From: Demequina aurantiaca
GTDB lineage: Bacteria > Actinomycetota > Actinomycetes > Actinomycetales > Demequinaceae
Assembly: GCF_000975135.1 (NCBI RefSeq)
Contig: NZ_BBRF01000002.1
Span: 248,001 to 312,000 of the forward strand
Direction: 5' to 3'
DNA length: 64,000 bases
How positions within the stretch are numbered: position 1 is the first letter of the stretch; each line of letters opens with the position of its first letter. Below the pieces are notes generated by a model. The model made no database searches and was not told the origin of the DNA. It was given only the letters and a program-made list of their open reading frames with translations. A program made the position numbers and the translations under genes. This document shows positions 61,470 through 64,000 of this stretch, piece after piece.

Positions 61470-62927
61470 CTAGGCGTTGGCGCGGTTCTCCAGGAACTGC
61501 AGGAGCGTGCGCACACCGGCGCCAGTGCCGCCAGACGGCGTGAAGCCGTGCGCGGACGCCTCGTTGTATGCGGGACGCGCGATGTCCAGGTGAGCCCACT
61601 TGGCGTCGCCCACAAATTGCTGCAGGAACACGCCGGCGGACAGCATGCCACCCGCGGGGCCCGCAATGTTCTGCAGGTCTGCGACCTTTGATTCGAGCTG
61701 CTTGAGGAGGTGCTGCGGGAGCGGCATCGGCCACATGGGCTCGGATACCGCATCGGCGGCGGCGACGACCTCGGCACGAATCTCGTCGACGCCCATGACG
61801 CCGGACGTCTGGGTTCCGAGTGCGACGCCCTGTGCGCCCGTCAGTGTCGCGATGTCCAGAACGACGTCGGGGTTCTCCTCGATGGCCCGCACCAGGCCGT
61901 CTGCCAAGACCAGGCGGCCCTCGGCGTCGGTGTTGAGAACCTCAACCGTCTTGCCGCCGTACATGCGGATGACGTCGGACGGGCGCTGAGCGGTGGCGGA
62001 GGGCATGTTCTCGGCGAGGCACAGCCAACCGACAACACCGATCTGCAGGTTTGCCTGCGCGGCACCAAGCACCGTGTGCATGACGGCGGCCGCACCCGCC
62101 ATGTCGGACTTCATGGTCTCCATCGACTTTGGCGGCTTGAGCGAGATTCCACCAGAATCAAAGGTGATTCCCTTGCCCACGAGCGCGACGGTCTGCTTCG
62201 CGCCCTCAGGCTTCCATTCGAGACGCACCAAGCGCGGCAGTCGAGCCGAACCCATGCCTACGGCGAGGATGCCATTGAAGCCCTCCTCGGCGAGCTGCTG
62301 GACGTCGAAAACGGTGGCCTCGACTCCCATCGCGCCGGCATACCCCTCCGCGATCTCCGCGAATGAGCCGGGGAAGAGATCTAGTGGGGGAGTGTTGACG
62401 AGGTCGCGGGTGCCGGCAACGGCGCCCGCGATGATGCTTGCGCGCTTGAGAGTGTCCGCGGAGGCGCCAGCGACAAGCCAGGCCGTTCCGGTGTCCTCAT
62501 CGGTGGCGTCGTCATCCATCACTGCATCGGACTTGTAATCGGTGAAGCGGTAAGCGCCGAGCAGCGCGCCCACCGCGAACGCCGCGATGCCGTCGTCGTC
62601 TGCCTCAATCGCGATGACGACTGTCGAGGGCTCCTTGCCGCATTCACGCGCGGCGCTACCTGCCGCAAGCCGTAGGTCGGTAGGCGTGCCGTCGCCTAGG
62701 CCCACTAGCACCACCCGCTTAGCCGCCAGGCCCACGCCCGGAAGGACGGTGGTCGCGCCCACCTTGCCCGAGGCGTCGAGCTTGCCCGCGAGCTCGGAGA
62801 GCGTTGCGAGGGCTTCGTCGTCCAGCTGGCCATGGGGCGAGATTGCTCCGTCCGCAGTAACGCCCAGGATGAGGGCGTCCGCGGTGAGCGTCGATAGATT
62901 GTCGCTTGTTGCGTGTATTGAGGTCAT
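61470..62927 (-). CDS. pepA: leucyl aminopeptidase, M17 family
   Basis: A dimetal aminopeptidase for peptide turnover and glutathione-type processing. The 485-residue protein has an N-terminal macro-like domain and an M17 catalytic domain. Metal ligands lie in VGKGITFDSGGISLK and the signature NTDAEGRLVLADGL; the catalytic lysine is in the former and the arginine in the latter. ATG at 62927 with TAGGCT 6 nt upstream and no ribosome-binding site. Divergent from pyrD across 32 bp, so the two leaderless promoters are packed face to face. Confidence 0.94.
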   Translation of the reverse strand: MTSIHATSDNLSTLTADALILGVTADGAISPHGQLDDEALATLSELAGKLDASGKVGATTVLPGVGLAAKRVVLVGLGDGTPTDLRLAAGSAARECGKEPSTVVIAIEADDDGIAAFAVGALLGAYRFTDYKSDAVMDDDATDEDTGTAWLVAGASADTLKRASIIAGAVAGTRDLVNTPPLDLFPGSFAEIAEGYAGAMGVEATVFDVQQLAEEGFNGILAVGMGSARLPRLVRLEWKPEGAKQTVALVGKGITFDSGGISLKPPKSMETMKSDMAGAAAVMHTVLGAAQANLQIGVVGWLCLAENMPSATAQRPSDVIRMYGGKTVEVLNTDAEGRLVLADGLVRAIEENPDVVLDIATLTGAQGVALGTQTSGVMGVDEIRAEVVAAADAVSEPMWPMPLPQHLLKQLESKVADLQNIAGPAGGMLSAGVFLQQFVGDAKWAHLDIARPAYNEASAHGFTPSGGTGAGVRTLLQFLENRANA

Positions 62928-62933
62928 GAAACG

Positions 62934-62939
62934 AGCCTA
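62934..62939 (-). promoter_or_regulatory. -10 element, leaderless start of pepA
   Basis: TAGGCT on the minus strand, 6 nt before the ATG at 62927. Confidence 0.5.
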
Positions 62940-62947
62940 ACCCCCGC

Positions 62948-62953
62948 TAGGTT
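62948..62953 (+). promoter_or_regulatory. -10 element before pyrD
   Basis: TAGGTT, 6 nt before the GTG at 62960. The 6 nt in between read GGAGGC, so a ribosome-binding role for them cannot be excluded if transcription starts further upstream. Confidence 0.4.
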
Positions 62954-62959
62954 GGAGGC

Positions 62960-63967
62960 GTGTACTCGTCTCTCTATCGCCACGTCATTTCCAAGCTCGA
63001 TGCCGAGAGCGCTCACCGGCTCGGCGTCAACGCGTTCCACTACGGATACGTGGGGTTTCGCGCCGCGCGTGCCACCGGGGTGCTGGACCAACCGGACCCT
63101 AGCGGTGCAGTGACCGTGATGGGAATCACGTTCCCTGCCCCGCTCGGCCTGGCCGCCGGCATGGATAAGAATGGTGAATCTGTCCGCGGTCTCGCGGCTG
63201 CCGGCTTCGGGTTTGTCGAGATAGGCACCGTCACGGCACGTGCGCAGCCGGGCAATCCCAAGCCGCGCTCATGGCGCGAGCTGGACGTGCGCGGCCTGCG
63301 CAACCAAATGGGCTTTAACAACGATGGCGCGGATGCTGTCGCCGAGCGGCTATCCGTGATGCGGGCCTCGCCTGAGGGCGCCAAGGTGATCATGGGCGTC
63401 AACATCGGCAAGACGAAGGCCACCCCCGCCGCCGATGCTGCGGCTGACTATGCGTACTCGGCGCGGGTTCTCGCTCCGTACGCCGACTACATGGTGGTCA
63501 ATGTGAGTTCGCCCAATACGCCTGGGCTGCGCGATCTCCAGTCCACCGAGGCCCTGCACCCTATCCTGGTGGCCGTGCAGGCCGCCATGGAGGACGTGGG
63601 CAAGCGGGTGCCCCTGCTGGTGAAGATTGCGCCGGACCTTGCCGACGAGGATGTGGATGCCGTGGCTGACCTTGCTGGGGAGCTGGGGTTGGACGGCATT
63701 GTCGCGACCAATACGACCATCGCTCACGATCGCGGTCCAGGAGGGCTGTCGGGCCCCCCGGTGCATTCACGAGCACTTGACGTCGTGACACGTCTGCGCG
63801 CTCGCGTGGGTGGAGAGATGACCATCATCGGAGTGGGCGGAATCGACTCGGTCGACGACGCACGAGCGCTTCTCGCGGCGGGTGCGAATCTGCTACAGAC
63901 CTACACGGGCTTTGTCTACAACGGCCCCGGGTGGGTTGCACGGCTGAACGCCGAACTTACGCGGTAG
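62960..63967 (+). CDS. pyrD: dihydroorotate dehydrogenase (quinone), class 2
   Basis: Oxidises dihydroorotate to orotate in pyrimidine synthesis, passing electrons to quinone at the membrane. The 335-residue protein has the class 2 N-terminal helical part ([21 protein letters not shown] region), FMN-site segments [13 protein letters not shown] and [12 protein letters not shown], the class 2 catalytic serine in [14 protein letters not shown], and [13 protein letters not shown] near the end. GTG start. The last 33 bases of the window after its stop hold nothing recognisable. Confidence 0.94.
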   Translation: MYSSLYRHVISKLDAESAHRLGVNAFHYGYVGFRAARATGVLDQPDPSGAVTVMGITFPAPLGLAAGMDKNGESVRGLAAAGFGFVEIGTVTARAQPGNPKPRSWRELDVRGLRNQMGFNNDGADAVAERLSVMRASPEGAKVIMGVNIGKTKATPAADAAADYAYSARVLAPYADYMVVNVSSPNTPGLRDLQSTEALHPILVAVQAAMEDVGKRVPLLVKIAPDLADEDVDAVADLAGELGLDGIVATNTTIAHDRGPGGLSGPPVHSRALDVVTRLRARVGGEMTIIGVGGIDSVDDARALLAAGANLLQTYTGFVYNGPGWVARLNAELTR

Positions 63968-64000
63968 CCCACGCAGCGGCGACGTGAGACTGCGCCCTGA

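Noticed and set aside
1-64000. CRISPR arrays, insertion sequences, prophage or integrase genes
   Set aside because: No array of regularly spaced repeats and no transposase, integrase or phage protein was found on reading; nothing in the window suggests a mobile element boundary.

Overview
The window is a GC-rich, densely coded stretch of an actinobacterial chromosome. Three things support this: the gene families (PucR-type FasR, homodimeric AceE, AhpE, DUF3052, DUF4191, GlnE, polyphosphate glucokinase, LytR-CpsA-Psr protein), the frequent GTG starts, and a gene order that follows the block I recall as Mycobacterium tuberculosis Rv2213-Rv2243 (pepB ... fabD). A Micrococcales member such as Demequinaceae or Cellulomonadaceae is my best guess. 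No marker in the window proves the genus. I see no insertion sequence, prophage, CRISPR array or origin.

Region by region. 1-8.1 kb is the lipid and pyruvate node: fabH (cut by the window edge), fabD, the fab activator fasR, a membrane protein with a long acidic tail, pyruvate dehydrogenase E1 (aceE), and divergent DUF3052 and ahpE. 8.1-16.5 kb has tRNA-Val, a potassium channel, the Nif3 / zinc-ribbon / histidine-phosphatase operon, yaaA, RNase P RNA, an SNF2 helicase and a DUF4190-DsbA fusion. 16.5-29 kb mixes a FocA-type channel, an LCP cell-wall protein, GNAT and DUF2236 proteins, glycogen phosphorylase, an O-antigen ligase-like protein, polyphosphate glucokinase, methionine aminopeptidase, panB and nadE. 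29-33.4 kb has glnA2 and glnE. 33.4-48.4 kb interrupts the usual glnE-glnA1 neighbourhood. It holds two tandem membrane paralogues (one with a histone-like lysine tail), a LacI-controlled alpha-glucoside uptake cluster, a three-part membrane/cupredoxin/copper nitrite reductase protein with a DUF2249 partner, and a uracil-DNA glycosylase. 48.4-64 kb returns to the conserved block: glnA1 with a GlnR-like box, RDD, DUF4191, lipA, lipB, an MMPL transporter, an atypical kinase, an SDR epimerase, two-lipoyl sucB, lpdA, pepA and pyrD.

How they work together. LipB and LipA make the lipoyl cofactor carried by SucB. SucB acts with AceE and LpdA as the E2, E1 and E3 of the 2-oxoacid dehydrogenases, which feed acetyl-CoA to FabH and FabD. 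GlnE adenylylates GlnA1 (target Tyr present) but probably not GlnA2 (Trp at that place). The sugar cluster imports alpha-glucosides, cleaves them and phosphorylates a product. GlgP and polyphosphate glucokinase handle stored glucan and free glucose.

A recurrent pattern worth attention: many genes have no ribosome-binding site but carry a -10-like hexamer (mostly TANNNT) exactly 6-7 nt before the start codon, which points to leaderless transcripts and was used here to choose start codons. All functional names rest on sequence reading and memory of families; no database search was run.
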